From Pseudomonadota bacterium (GTDB lineage Bacteria; Myxococcota; Myxococcia; Myxococcales; Myxococcaceae), in NCBI GenBank assembly GCA_023426545.1, contig JAFAAN010000031.1:44110-108109 (forward strand): a stretch of DNA of 64,000 nucleotides, read 5' to 3'. The notes below the pieces were generated by a model. The model did no database searches and had not been told where the DNA came from. It saw only the letters and a program-made list of their open reading frames with translations. The position numbers and the translations under genes are program-made. Shown piece by piece: positions 45,433 through 53,596 of the stretch; within the stretch, counting starts at the first letter, position 1, and the number at the start of each line of letters is the position of its first letter.

Positions 45433-46418
45433 TGCATCAGCGCCGCGCCAATCCGGCTCAGTGGCAGCACCTCGTGCGCCGCGCCCATCAACACCGCCTC
45501 GCGGGGCATGCCCCAGACGACACTGGACGCCTCGTCCTGGGCGATCGTCCGGCCCCCCCGCTCTCGTATCTCCTTCAGCCCCCGCGCCCCGTCGCGCCCC
45601 ATGCCCGTCAGGATGACCCCGATGCAGCGCGAGCCGAACGACTCGCCCGCGGAAGTCAGCAGCATGTCACAGGAAGGCCGGAAACCGCGAAGCGCGGGCC
45701 CGGAGTCCAGCTCCAACCGGCCCTCCGGTCTGACCAACAGATGACTGCCTGACGGAGCGATGTACACCGAGCCCGGCTCCATGACCACGTCGTGCTCCGC
45801 CTCGCGGACGCGCAGCGCCGTCTCGTTGGCCAGCCAGTGCGCCAGCCCTTCCGTGAAGCCCTCGCTGATGTGCTGGCAATACGCGATGGGCGCCGGGAAG
45901 CCGCGGGGAATCATCCGCAGCACCTGCGCCACCGCCTTGGGCCCGCCCAGCGACGCGGCGATGGCCACCAACGGGTACGGCGGCGGCGGACGTGCCTCCT
46001 TCGCCGCCTGAGGCGCCGGCCGCGTCTGGACCTGACGCACCGCCTTCACCTGCGCCAGCAGCACCAGCTTGCGGGACACGTGCGCCCAGAAATCCGGCCC
46101 CGGTGACGCGGGGCGCTCCAGCACGTCCAGCGCGCCCATCACCATCGCCTGGAAGGCGTCGTGGCCGGACAGCACGCCCGGGTGCAGCGCGAGCACCGGC
46201 ACCGGGCGCTCCACCATCACCTGCTCGATGGCGCCCAGCGCGTCCATCGCACTCAGGTCCACCAGCACCACGTCTGGGAAGTGGCGCTGCACTGCCACCA
46301 GCGCGCCGGAGAACTCCACCTCCGCCGGCCCCACGGGCACCAGGGACTCCCCCTCGAACAGGCCCCGGGCCGCGAGCGCACGCAGCCCCTTGCCCACCAT
46401 GAGCACCCGGAACGCCAT
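45414..46418 (-). CDS. frzG: FrzG, CheB-type methylesterase
   Basis: 334 residues from ATG 46418, the length I recall for the M. xanthus protein. It removes methyl groups from FrzCD. The C-terminal esterase domain shows Ser in IAASLGGP, His in CQHISEGF and Asp in LTGMGRDGARG, the catalytic triad. The N-terminal ~115 residues look like a receiver (VVLVDLSAMD) but the acidic pocket is replaced (VGKG where DD is usual), so it should not be phosphorylated. Overlaps frzF; follows frzE after a 37-nt gap. Confidence 0.94.
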   Translation of the reverse strand: MAFRVLMVGKGLRALAARGLFEGESLVPVGPAEVEFSGALVAVQRHFPDVVLVDLSAMDALGAIEQVMVERPVPVLALHPGVLSGHDAFQAMVMGALDVLERPASPGPDFWAHVSRKLVLLAQVKAVRQVQTRPAPQAAKEARPPPPYPLVAIAASLGGPKAVAQVLRMIPRGFPAPIAYCQHISEGFTEGLAHWLANETALRVREAEHDVVMEPGSVYIAPSGSHLLVRPEGRLELDSGPALRGFRPSCDMLLTSAGESFGSRCIGVILTGMGRDGARGLKEIRERGGRTIAQDEASSVVWGMPREAVLMGAAHEVLPLSRIGAALMQWVDLC

Positions 46419-46455
46419 TCCTGTTACTGCCGTGCTGCCGCCCAATCCTGGCTCC

Positions 46456-48795
46456 TCAGGTCAGCCGGTCGATGGCCTGCGCGAGCACCTCCACGCCCAG
46501 CTCGCCCTTGACGAGGTAGGCGTCCGCGCCCGCGTCCAATCCCCGCCGCTTGTCCTCGGGCGAGGCCAGCGACGACAGGATGATGACCGGAATCCGGGCC
46601 ACCGCGGGCGTGGACTTGAGCCGCCGCGCCAGCGAGAACCCGTCCAGCTTGGGCATCTGCACGTCCGTGAGGATGAGATCGTAGGTGTTGTTCTGCACCT
46701 TCGCGTACGCCTCTTCGCCGTCCTGCGCCTCCTCCACGGTGTGGCCCAGCGCCTTCACCAGCGCCCCTTCCGTGGCGCGGGCAATGGGCGAGTCGTCCAC
46801 CAGCAGCACCCGGAGGCGCTTGGCGGCGGGGGCCTGGGTGACGGGGCGGGCCATGCGGCGCACCTCCGCCATGATGTCCGGCACGTGGAGCAGCACCGCG
46901 ATGCGGCCGTCCTCCAGCGCCGCCGTTCCGGCGATGAAGGGCGCGCCCTTGAGGAACTCGCCGCCGCAGGGCTTCACGGCCACCTCGCGCTCGTCCACGA
47001 AGCCGTCCACCACCAGCGCCGCGTGGTCCTCGCCGTGACGCACCACCACCGCGGGCGGCTTGTCGAAGCGGTTGCCGCCGTTGAGGCCCAGCAGCGGCCC
47101 CAGCGCCACCAGCGCCGTGGGCTTGCCGCGGTGCCGCACCGCCAGCGTGCCGAAGATCTCCAGCCGGTCATCCGGCTTGACGCGCATCACCGCTTCCACG
47201 TCCGCGGCCGGCATGCCGTAGACGTCGTCGCCCAGGCGCACCAGCAGCACCTTCATCAGCGCCAGGGACTGCGGCAGGCGCAGGGTGATGGTGGTGCCAC
47301 GGCCAATGCGGCTGCTCACGCCCACCGAGCCGCCCAGCGTCTCCACCTTGCGCTTCACCACGTCCATGCCCACGCCGCGGCCGGACAGCTCGCTGACCTG
47401 GTCGCGCGTGGAGAAGCCGGGGCGGAACATGAGCTCGATGGCCTCGCGCTCCGACAGCGCGGCGGCCTGCACCGCGTTGATGAGGCGCTTGGAGATGGCC
47501 GCCTGGCGCAGCCGCTCCGGGTCGATGCCCCGGCCATCGTCCTCCACCTCGATGTGGAGCATGTCGCCATCCACGCGGACGCGGATGCGGATGCGGCCAT
47601 TGAGGGGCTTGCCCAGCTGCTGGCGCGTGTCCGGGGACTCCACGCCGTGGTCCACCGAGTTGCGCAGCAGGTGCACCAGCGCGTCGCGCACGTCGCCCAG
47701 CATGGACCGGTCCACGCCGATGTCGGCGTTCTCGACGAGCAGGTCCACCTCCTTGCCCTGCGTGCGCGACATCTCGCGCACGGCGCGCGGGAAGGCGTCG
47801 AACACGGTGGACAGCGGCACCAGCCGGGCCTCGGCCACGTGGTCCGCCATCTTCGCCAGGTTGCCGTGCAGCGTGTTGATGCCGTCGTCGTTGCGGCGCA
47901 CGAAGCGGAACGCGTCGTCGCGCAGCATGTGGAGATCGCTCTCCACACGGTCGAGCTGCTCGCGCACGTCCGGAGAGATGTCCACCTCTTCCGCCAGCCG
48001 GAGGAAGCGGTCCCCCAGGCGGCTGAAGCGCTCGAAGAGTTCCTCCGTCTCCGAGCTGCGCAGGCGGCCCCGGGCGCTCTCCACCAGGAGGTCGCCCGCG
48101 AGCAATCCCAGCGCGTCGAGCACCTCCACGTTGACGCGGATGCTCCGGTCGGCCACCGCGGACTTCGCGGCGCTCGGGGCCTCCTCGTCACGGCCCTGCG
48201 CGGGCGCGGGAGGCGCCCCGGCCACCTGCGGCGCCGCGGCGGCGGGCACCCCAGGCGCGGCAACGGGAGCCGGCGGCGCGGGCGGAGCCACCGGCGCCTG
48301 CACGGCCGCGAATGGCGACGCATCCACCACCGGCATCACCGGCACGGCAATGGGCGCGGGTGGAGGCGGCGGCGCCGCCGCGGGCCTCGCGCCGGCGATG
48401 GCCGGCGGCGTCTGCCCGGAGACCTCCGCGAGCGCGCGGACCATCTCCTCGCTGGCCGAGGTGCCCGTGTTGGCAGTGGCCAGGTCCTCGTTGAGGTCGG
48501 AGAGGACGTCGCACGCCCTGAGCAGGACGTCGGTGGCCACCTCGGTGGCCGTCTTGCCCTCGCGCTCGGCGCGCAGGACGTCCTCGGCGGCGTGCGCCAG
48601 CTGACCGATGGCGGCCAGGCCCAACATGCGGGCCTCGCCCTTCATCGTGTGCAGCTCGCGCGCGACGTCCTCCGCGGCCTGGTCCGCGGTCTCCTTCTCC
48701 AGGTCCAGGACCCCCAGCTGAATCTTCTGGAGGCGGTCGGCGGTGACCTCCTGGAACTTCTTCAGGAGGGATTTCTTGAGAGCCTCTGTATCCAT
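46456..48795 (-). CDS. frzE: FrzE, CheA-CheY fusion histidine kinase
   Basis: 779 residues, the central kinase of the reversal-control pathway. The Hpt domain has His49 in ELHTMKGEARM. A Pro/Ala linker (~130-210) is followed by a dimerization region, the HATPase core (NSVDHG N box, DDGRGIDP, SGRGVGMDVVK), a CheW-like regulatory domain (~520-640), and a C-terminal receiver with VDDSP and Asp711 in LTDVQMP. In M. xanthus this receiver acts partly as a brake on the kinase. The kinase phosphorylates FrzZ and its own receiver. It sits between frzCD and frzG; start ATG 48795. Confidence 0.97.
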   Translation of the reverse strand: MDTEALKKSLLKKFQEVTADRLQKIQLGVLDLEKETADQAAEDVARELHTMKGEARMLGLAAIGQLAHAAEDVLRAEREGKTATEVATDVLLRACDVLSDLNEDLATANTGTSASEEMVRALAEVSGQTPPAIAGARPAAAPPPPPAPIAVPVMPVVDASPFAAVQAPVAPPAPPAPVAAPGVPAAAAPQVAGAPPAPAQGRDEEAPSAAKSAVADRSIRVNVEVLDALGLLAGDLLVESARGRLRSSETEELFERFSRLGDRFLRLAEEVDISPDVREQLDRVESDLHMLRDDAFRFVRRNDDGINTLHGNLAKMADHVAEARLVPLSTVFDAFPRAVREMSRTQGKEVDLLVENADIGVDRSMLGDVRDALVHLLRNSVDHGVESPDTRQQLGKPLNGRIRIRVRVDGDMLHIEVEDDGRGIDPERLRQAAISKRLINAVQAAALSEREAIELMFRPGFSTRDQVSELSGRGVGMDVVKRKVETLGGSVGVSSRIGRGTTITLRLPQSLALMKVLLVRLGDDVYGMPAADVEAVMRVKPDDRLEIFGTLAVRHRGKPTALVALGPLLGLNGGNRFDKPPAVVVRHGEDHAALVVDGFVDEREVAVKPCGGEFLKGAPFIAGTAALEDGRIAVLLHVPDIMAEVRRMARPVTQAPAAKRLRVLLVDDSPIARATEGALVKALGHTVEEAQDGEEAYAKVQNNTYDLILTDVQMPKLDGFSLARRLKSTPAVARIPVIILSSLASPEDKRRGLDAGADAYLVKGELGVEVLAQAIDRLT

Positions 48796-48828
48796 GGCCG
48801 GCGTACGCCCCTCCCCTTCCAGGAAGCG

Positions 48829-50079
48829 CTAGTCGGCCTTGAAGCGCTTGATGAGCTCGGCCAGACGTCCGGCCAGCTGCGTCAGCTCCGCGGCCGCGCC
48901 CGTGGCCTGCTTCGACGCCTGCGTCGTCTGGCGCGTCACGTCCTCGATCTCCGCCATGGAGGCCACCACCTGCTCGGTCGCCGTGCGCTGCTGCTGCGTG
49001 GCGAGGTTGATGACGCGAGCCGCGTCGCTGGTCTCCTGGACACCGGCGAGGATGCCCTCCACCGCCTGCGCCGCCACCGCGCCCAGCTTCTCGCCGGACT
49101 CCGTGGCGGACTTGGACGCCTCGGCCGCGCCAGCCGCCGCGGCCGTGGCCTCGCGAATCTCGGTGATGAGGTTCTTGATCTCCTTGGTGGAGTCGAGGAC
49201 GTTCTCCGCCAGCCGCCGCATCTCCGCCGCGACGATGGAGAAGCCCTTGCCCGCCTCACCCGCGCGGCTGCCCTCCAGCGCCGCGTTCAGCGCGAGCAGG
49301 TCGGAGCGGTCGGCGATCTCGTCGATGACCTCCACCACCGTGCCGATGCGCTCCACGCGCTTGGACAGCTTCGCGATGGAGTCCGCCACCGCGACGCCGT
49401 CGCTGCGAATCTGCTGCATGGCCTGGATGAACTCGCCAATGGCGCCCCGGCCCGCGCGCGCCGCCCCCAGCGTCTCCTCCGCCACGCGCGCCACGCTGCC
49501 CGCGTTCTCGGCGATTTGCGCCGACGCGTGCTTCAGCTCCTCCATGGTGGCGGTCGTCTCGTGGATGGCCGCCGCCTGCTCCGTGGAGGACGTCTCGTGC
49601 TGCGTGGACGCCGCCAGCACCTGGTTGGCGGACGACGACAGCCTCAGCGCCGCCTCGTTGATCTCACGCACGAAGGTGCGCAGCGTCTCGATGACCTTGC
49701 CGAAGCCCTCCAGCAGGGGCCCCAGCTGGGGGTCCTCGGTGGTGGTGTTCCACCGGGACAGGTCGCCCTCGCGCACCAGCCCGATGAGCGCGTCCAGCGC
49801 CTGGTCGATCTCCTGGGCCGCCACGTGCTTGCGGTGCTCGGAGGCGGCGAACTGGTCCAGCACCTGGTTGAGCAGGTCGGCCAGCTCCGCGCCGGACTCC
49901 CCCACCAGCTCCGTGGGCACGCGGGCCTGGAGGTTGCCGGCCAGCACCGTCAGCAGCGTGTCGGTGATGGCCTTGGAGGAAGCGGTCGACGCCGCGTTGG
50001 CGGCACCCGCCTTGGAGGCGGGGGCCTTCCGGGCGCGAGCCTTGGCTGCGGGCTTCTCGTTGGGAGTGTCCAGGGACAT
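48829..50079 (-). CDS. frzCD: FrzCD, cytoplasmic methyl-accepting chemoreceptor
   Basis: 416 residues from ATG 50079 (MSLDTPNEKPA...), matching the known ~417. There is no membrane helix or periplasmic domain: the N terminus is Lys/Ala-rich and disordered, then helical, then the MCP signalling hairpin with LLALNAALEGSRAGEAGKGF at the tip. It forms clusters with FrzA/FrzB and FrzE on the nucleoid in M. xanthus. Its stop is 33 nt upstream of frzE. An upstream in-frame open stretch to 50157 overlaps frzB and is not needed. Confidence 0.96.
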   Translation of the reverse strand: MSLDTPNEKPAAKARARKAPASKAGAANAASTASSKAITDTLLTVLAGNLQARVPTELVGESGAELADLLNQVLDQFAASEHRKHVAAQEIDQALDALIGLVREGDLSRWNTTTEDPQLGPLLEGFGKVIETLRTFVREINEAALRLSSSANQVLAASTQHETSSTEQAAAIHETTATMEELKHASAQIAENAGSVARVAEETLGAARAGRGAIGEFIQAMQQIRSDGVAVADSIAKLSKRVERIGTVVEVIDEIADRSDLLALNAALEGSRAGEAGKGFSIVAAEMRRLAENVLDSTKEIKNLITEIREATAAAAGAAEASKSATESGEKLGAVAAQAVEGILAGVQETSDAARVINLATQQQRTATEQVVASMAEIEDVTRQTTQASKQATGAAAELTQLAGRLAELIKRFKAD

Positions 50080-50084
50080 GTGTT

Positions 50085-50459
50085 TCAGTGCCTTCCTTGA
50101 GTCCTTGCGGTTTCGACCAGATCGATGAGCAGCACGGTGCGGGCCTCGTCCAGGCACACACCGACGGCGTACGGGGCGGCGCCGGCCGTGGGCGGCATCC
50201 GGCGCAGCGTATGGATGGGGATGGAGCGCACGCCGTGAACGGCGTCCACCTTCAGGTGGGCCTCGCCCTCCGGCGTGTCGAAGACGATGGCCCGGCCGCC
50301 CTTGTGAGGCAGCCCCAGCTCGGGCAGCGACAGGTCGTCAGGGAGCGCGCGGTCGATGCGCAGCACCTGCGAGGCGTCCGTCCCATAGAGGGTGCTGCCG
50401 ATGTCGAAGAAGAGCAGGTCCACCTCTTCCTCCTTCTCCGGGTAGGCGTCGTCGTTCAC
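50085..50459 (-). CDS. frzB: FrzB, CheW-like coupling protein
   Basis: 124 residues with a shortened CheW fold (FFDIGSTLYGTDASQVLRID, then VDAVHGVRSIPIHTLRRMP, then EARTVLLIDLVE). It links FrzCD input to the system; it is reported as less canonical than FrzA. The GTG start overlaps the frzA stop (GTGA) and the stop is 5 nt before frzCD, so all three are co-translated. Confidence 0.93.
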   Translation of the reverse strand: MNDDAYPEKEEEVDLLFFDIGSTLYGTDASQVLRIDRALPDDLSLPELGLPHKGGRAIVFDTPEGEAHLKVDAVHGVRSIPIHTLRRMPPTAGAAPYAVGVCLDEARTVLLIDLVETARTQGRH

Positions 50460-50938
50460 CGCGCCACCGCCCGCTGCCGTGCCGTCTGGAGCAGCTTGGA
50501 GAAGTTGAGGAGGTTGATGGCCTCCTGGTTCCCGCTGGCCTGTACCACGCCCAGCAGGTGCTCGGCGGCGGCGTCACCGCCCAGGGGCGGCGGGAGGATG
50601 TCCGCCACGGGGATGCGGCGCAGGCCCAGCACCGTGTCCGCCACGACCCCGGCCACGTAGCTGCCCGTGACGCCGACGAACAAGCGGGTGCGAGGGCCGA
50701 TGCGCGCCTCTCCCTTGGAGAGGAAGCGCAGCAGGTCCAGCACCGGGAGCACCTCGCCCCGGTGGCCGGTGACGCCCATGATGAAGGACGGAGTCCGGGG
50801 GAGAGGCGTGAGCAGGCCGGCCCGGAGCACTTCGAGCACGTTCTCGCTGGGCACGCCCAGGCGGAGGTCGCCCACGCGGAAGCAGAAGAACTCCTGCTCC
50901 GGCCGGGCCTGGGTGGCCAGGGCGCGGTCCGGAGCCAT
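50456..50938 (-). CDS. frzA: FrzA, CheW-type coupling protein
   Basis: 160 residues from ATG 50938 (MAPDRALATQ), the length I recall for FrzA; a TTG at 50977 is also open. CheW landmarks: FFCFRVGDLRLGVPSENVLEVLR, GVTGHRGEVLPVLDL (the loop contacting the receptor and the kinase) and a final beta strand/helix. First gene of the frz operon; couples FrzCD to FrzE. The promoter must lie in the 170 bp before frzZ. Confidence 0.95.
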   Translation of the reverse strand: MAPDRALATQARPEQEFFCFRVGDLRLGVPSENVLEVLRAGLLTPLPRTPSFIMGVTGHRGEVLPVLDLLRFLSKGEARIGPRTRLFVGVTGSYVAGVVADTVLGLRRIPVADILPPPLGGDAAAEHLLGVVQASGNQEAINLLNFSKLLQTARQRAVAR

Positions 50939-51024
50939 CCGGAGTGCTCGCTGGAGGGGAGTCGAGGTCGTGGTCAAGGCGCCAAAGTATCCGGAGGCGA
51001 TGAATAGCGGTCAAGAGGACCCGA

Positions 51025-51043
51025 CGACCAGCCCGTCTGGTCG
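51025..51043. promoter_or_regulatory. inverted repeat in the frzA-frzZ divergent region
   Basis: CGACCAG-cccgt-CTGGTCG, 7-bp perfect arms. It lies between the divergent starts, 66 bp before frzZ, and could be an operator or hairpin; no -10/-35 is convincing nearby. Confidence 0.35.
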
Positions 51044-51108
51044 CCGTTTCGATGGTCCGCGCTGCACCAAAGGTGTAGGGTTCTACCGCGAAGCCTTTGA
51101 GGAGAACG

Positions 51109-52014
51109 ATGTCGCGCGTACTGGTCATTGACGACAGCCCGATGCTGGTGGAACTCACCGTCCGGGCACTCACCGCCGCCGGCTACCAGGCGAGTGGCGC
51201 GCAGGACCTCGCCAGCCTCGAGCAGAAGCTCGCCGAGGGCCCGTTCGCCCTCATCCTCATGGACGTCAACATGCCGGAGATGTTCGGCGACGACGTCGTG
51301 GAGTACCTCCGCCGGCAGAAGAAAGTCACCGCGAAGCTGGTCCTCTACTCCGACATCTCCGAGGCGGAGCTGGAGGGGAAGACGAAGGCTTCCGGGGCGG
51401 ACGGCTACATCCTCAAGAGCGGTGGGCTCGAGGCGGTGCTCGGGGGCGTCATGGGTCTCATCGGCCCTCCCGCCCTGGGTGTCCCCACGGCGGTGCCGGC
51501 TCCGGCCCCCTCTGCCCCGGCTCCCGCGCCCACCACGGCGCCCCCTGCGCCTGCCGCCCCTGCTGCGGCTCCCGCGACGCCGGCGCCCGCCGCCCCCGCC
51601 GCGGCGGGACTGAAGGCAGCCCCCACCACGGGTGGCCGGAAGCCGCGCATCCTCATCGTGGATGACAGCGAGATGACGGCCCGCATCATCGAGGCGGACC
51701 TGGTGGCCAAGGGCTTCGAGGTCCACGTGGCCGACACCGCCGACAAGGCCACGAAGATCATCCTCAAGAAGCAGACGCGCCCGGACCTGGTGCTGCTCGA
51801 CGTGCGCATGCCCAACGTGAACGGCGAGCAGTTCTGCCGCTTCATCAAGAGCAACAGCCTCTTCAAGGGCATCAAGGTGCTGCTGTGCTCGGGTGAGAAC
51901 GTCGAGGAGTTGCAGCGCATCTGCCGCGAGGCGGGCGCCGACGGCTACATCCCGAAGGACGCGGTGATGGGCAACCTGGTGGCCAAGGAGCTGTTGCCCA
52001 CCGGCAACGAGTAG
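51109..52014 (+). CDS. frzZ: FrzZ, dual-receiver response regulator
   Basis: 301 residues from ATG 51109 (GAGGAG just upstream). Two CheY-like receivers joined by a ~45-residue Pro/Ala linker: REC1 with IDDSP and Asp52 in LILMDVNMP; REC2 from ~180 with IVDDSE and Asp231 in VLLDVRMP. FrzZ is the phosphate output of FrzE that acts at the leading pole with the MglA/MglB switch to trigger reversals. Divergent from the frz operon. Confidence 0.96.
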   Translation: MSRVLVIDDSPMLVELTVRALTAAGYQASGAQDLASLEQKLAEGPFALILMDVNMPEMFGDDVVEYLRRQKKVTAKLVLYSDISEAELEGKTKASGADGYILKSGGLEAVLGGVMGLIGPPALGVPTAVPAPAPSAPAPAPTTAPPAPAAPAAAPATPAPAAPAAAGLKAAPTTGGRKPRILIVDDSEMTARIIEADLVAKGFEVHVADTADKATKIILKKQTRPDLVLLDVRMPNVNGEQFCRFIKSNSLFKGIKVLLCSGENVEELQRICREAGADGYIPKDAVMGNLVAKELLPTGNE

Positions 52015-52024
52015 CTCCGCGCGG

Positions 52025-52045
52025 GGGGCGCCGGCATGGCGCCCC
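52025..52045 (+). terminator. hairpin after frzZ
   Basis: GGGGCGCC (52025-52032) / GGCGCCCC (52038-52045) followed by a short C/T run. 11 nt after the frzZ stop. Confidence 0.65.
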
Positions 52046-52065
52046 TCCCCTTCCGAGACAACGGA

Positions 52066-52086
52066 GCGCCGCTCCGCGAGCGGCGC
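52066..52086 (-). terminator. hairpin after the radical SAM gene
   Basis: gcgccgct (52066-52073) / agcggcgc (52079-52086), 19 nt past the minus-strand stop. Confidence 0.55.
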
Positions 52087-52104
52087 CACCGTTCCCCCCG
52101 AGCG

Positions 52105-53409
52105 CTACCGGGCCCCGGCCGCGTTCTCGCGCTCCTCGAGCCCGCGCGCGAAGTTGCCGATGATGAGCCCTGGCCGCGCCGCCTTCAGCCGCTGGAGCAG
52201 CGTGCGGATGCCCACGGGCTCGCCGCCCGCGCCACGGTCGCGCGCGACCTCCAGGTACTGCAGCGGGTCGATGCAGAGCGAGCGCGTCTGCACCTGGTCC
52301 ACGCGGTACTTCTTCACCAGCCGCTCCAGCGCCTTCACCTCGCCCTCCCGGTCGGTGACGCCGGGGAACAGCAGCAGGTTCAGCGCCAGGTACGCACCGC
52401 GCTCGCGCGCCAGCGCGATGGACGCCTCCACGTCCTCCCAGCCGTACTTCACCGGCTTGTAGTAGGCCTCATAGAGGTCCTTCACCGCCGAGTTGAGCGA
52501 CACGCGGATGGCGTCCAGCCCCGCGTCCAACAGGGCCTCCAGACCCCGCGTCAGGCTGGCGTTGGTGTTGATGTTGATGGAGCCCGCCTGGGTGCGCGCG
52601 CGCATGTAGCGGATGGCCTCCGCAATCTGCTTCCAGCGCGTGAGCGGCTCGCCCTCGCAGCCCTGGCCGAAGCTCACCATGGTGCGGCCCGGCGCGTTCT
52701 CCAGGTGGAAGAGGCCAATCTGGCCCATCTCCTCCCCCGTGGGACCGTCGTCCATGCGCTCGTGCGACGCCGGAGGCCCGTCCGCCGGCTGGTCGGAGAT
52801 GCAGCCCACGCAGCGCGCATTGCACATGACGGACGCGGGGATGGCGGCCTCGTCGCGGACGTAGAAGGTGTTCTGCGATGTGAAGCACCGGTAGACGAGC
52901 GCGCACGTCTTGAGCTGCTTGAGGACGCGGTTGTCCGGGAAGCGCGCCATCTGCCGCGCCACCAGGTCCTTCATGTCCGGCGTGGAGAAACGCTCCGGGT
53001 CCCAGTGAGAGCGACGGTCGGTGTGGATGGCCCACGCCACGGGCCCATCCCCCACCCACGCCGCGGCGGTGTAGGCCCACTGTGGCAGCACCGGCCCGCT
53101 CCCCTTCACCTCACCGGGGAGGAAGGTCCGCGTGTAGCCCGGCGGCAGCAACGCGCCCACCGCGTTGGGCACGAACGTCTTGCCCCCCACCTTCATCTCC
53201 CGGACGAGCTCCAGCTCGCCGGTCTCGGGATGGAGCCCCACCGGCAACCGGCCCGGCAGGTGAACGAGCCGCCCGGCGGACGGCAGCGAAATGGGCTTGT
53301 CCTGCGGAGGAACGAGCTCTTCGCCGCTGCGCAGCGTGGCGATCAGGTACGGATGTTCCATCACCCGTCCCTTGGGGTCCGCGAACAGGAGCTTCGGGGC
53401 AGACGTCAT
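52105..53409 (-). CDS. radical SAM protein
   Basis: 434 residues from ATG 53409. The 4Fe-4S/SAM motif is Cys196-x3-Cys200-x2-Cys203 (CNARCVGC). The N-terminal ~190 residues form an extra domain rich in beta structure before the motif, unusual in position, since the core radical SAM barrel normally starts with it. Conserved barrel pieces follow: MVSFGQGCEGEP, SININTNASL and IRVSLNS. The reaction is unknown. It is convergent with frzZ and divergent from alanine dehydrogenase; I recall a similar gene beside frzZ in M. xanthus. Confidence 0.88.
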   Translation of the reverse strand: MTSAPKLLFADPKGRVMEHPYLIATLRSGEELVPPQDKPISLPSAGRLVHLPGRLPVGLHPETGELELVREMKVGGKTFVPNAVGALLPPGYTRTFLPGEVKGSGPVLPQWAYTAAAWVGDGPVAWAIHTDRRSHWDPERFSTPDMKDLVARQMARFPDNRVLKQLKTCALVYRCFTSQNTFYVRDEAAIPASVMCNARCVGCISDQPADGPPASHERMDDGPTGEEMGQIGLFHLENAPGRTMVSFGQGCEGEPLTRWKQIAEAIRYMRARTQAGSININTNASLTRGLEALLDAGLDAIRVSLNSAVKDLYEAYYKPVKYGWEDVEASIALARERGAYLALNLLLFPGVTDREGEVKALERLVKKYRVDQVQTRSLCIDPLQYLEVARDRGAGGEPVGIRTLLQRLKAARPGLIIGNFARGLEERENAAGAR

Positions 53410-53596
53410 GCCCTGGCTAACTAACACGAGCCGCGCGCGCTTCATCACGCATCGCATCCAACGCCTCGCGTCATGCCATCCGGGGGCACGGGACGCATTC
53501 ATCACTCGTAAACGCCGCTCCGGGCGCGCCTTGATTCCCCTTTGGGCCCTCGTTAGGGTCCGCGCGCTTTTCTACGTCCCTCTATCGGAGGCAGTC

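Noticed and set aside
46456..48795. Calling the FrzE gene an ordinary cheA of another Che system
   Set aside because: The CheA-CheY fusion, His49, the gene order and the divergent double-receiver gene fit frz and not the other myxobacterial che clusters I know.
46069..50100. Long plus-strand open frame of 1343 codons opposite frzG, frzE and frzCD
   Set aside because: It is antisense to well-identified genes, its predicted protein is a low-complexity His/Arg/Ala-rich chain with no motif, and such frames are a by-product of ~70% GC third-position bias.
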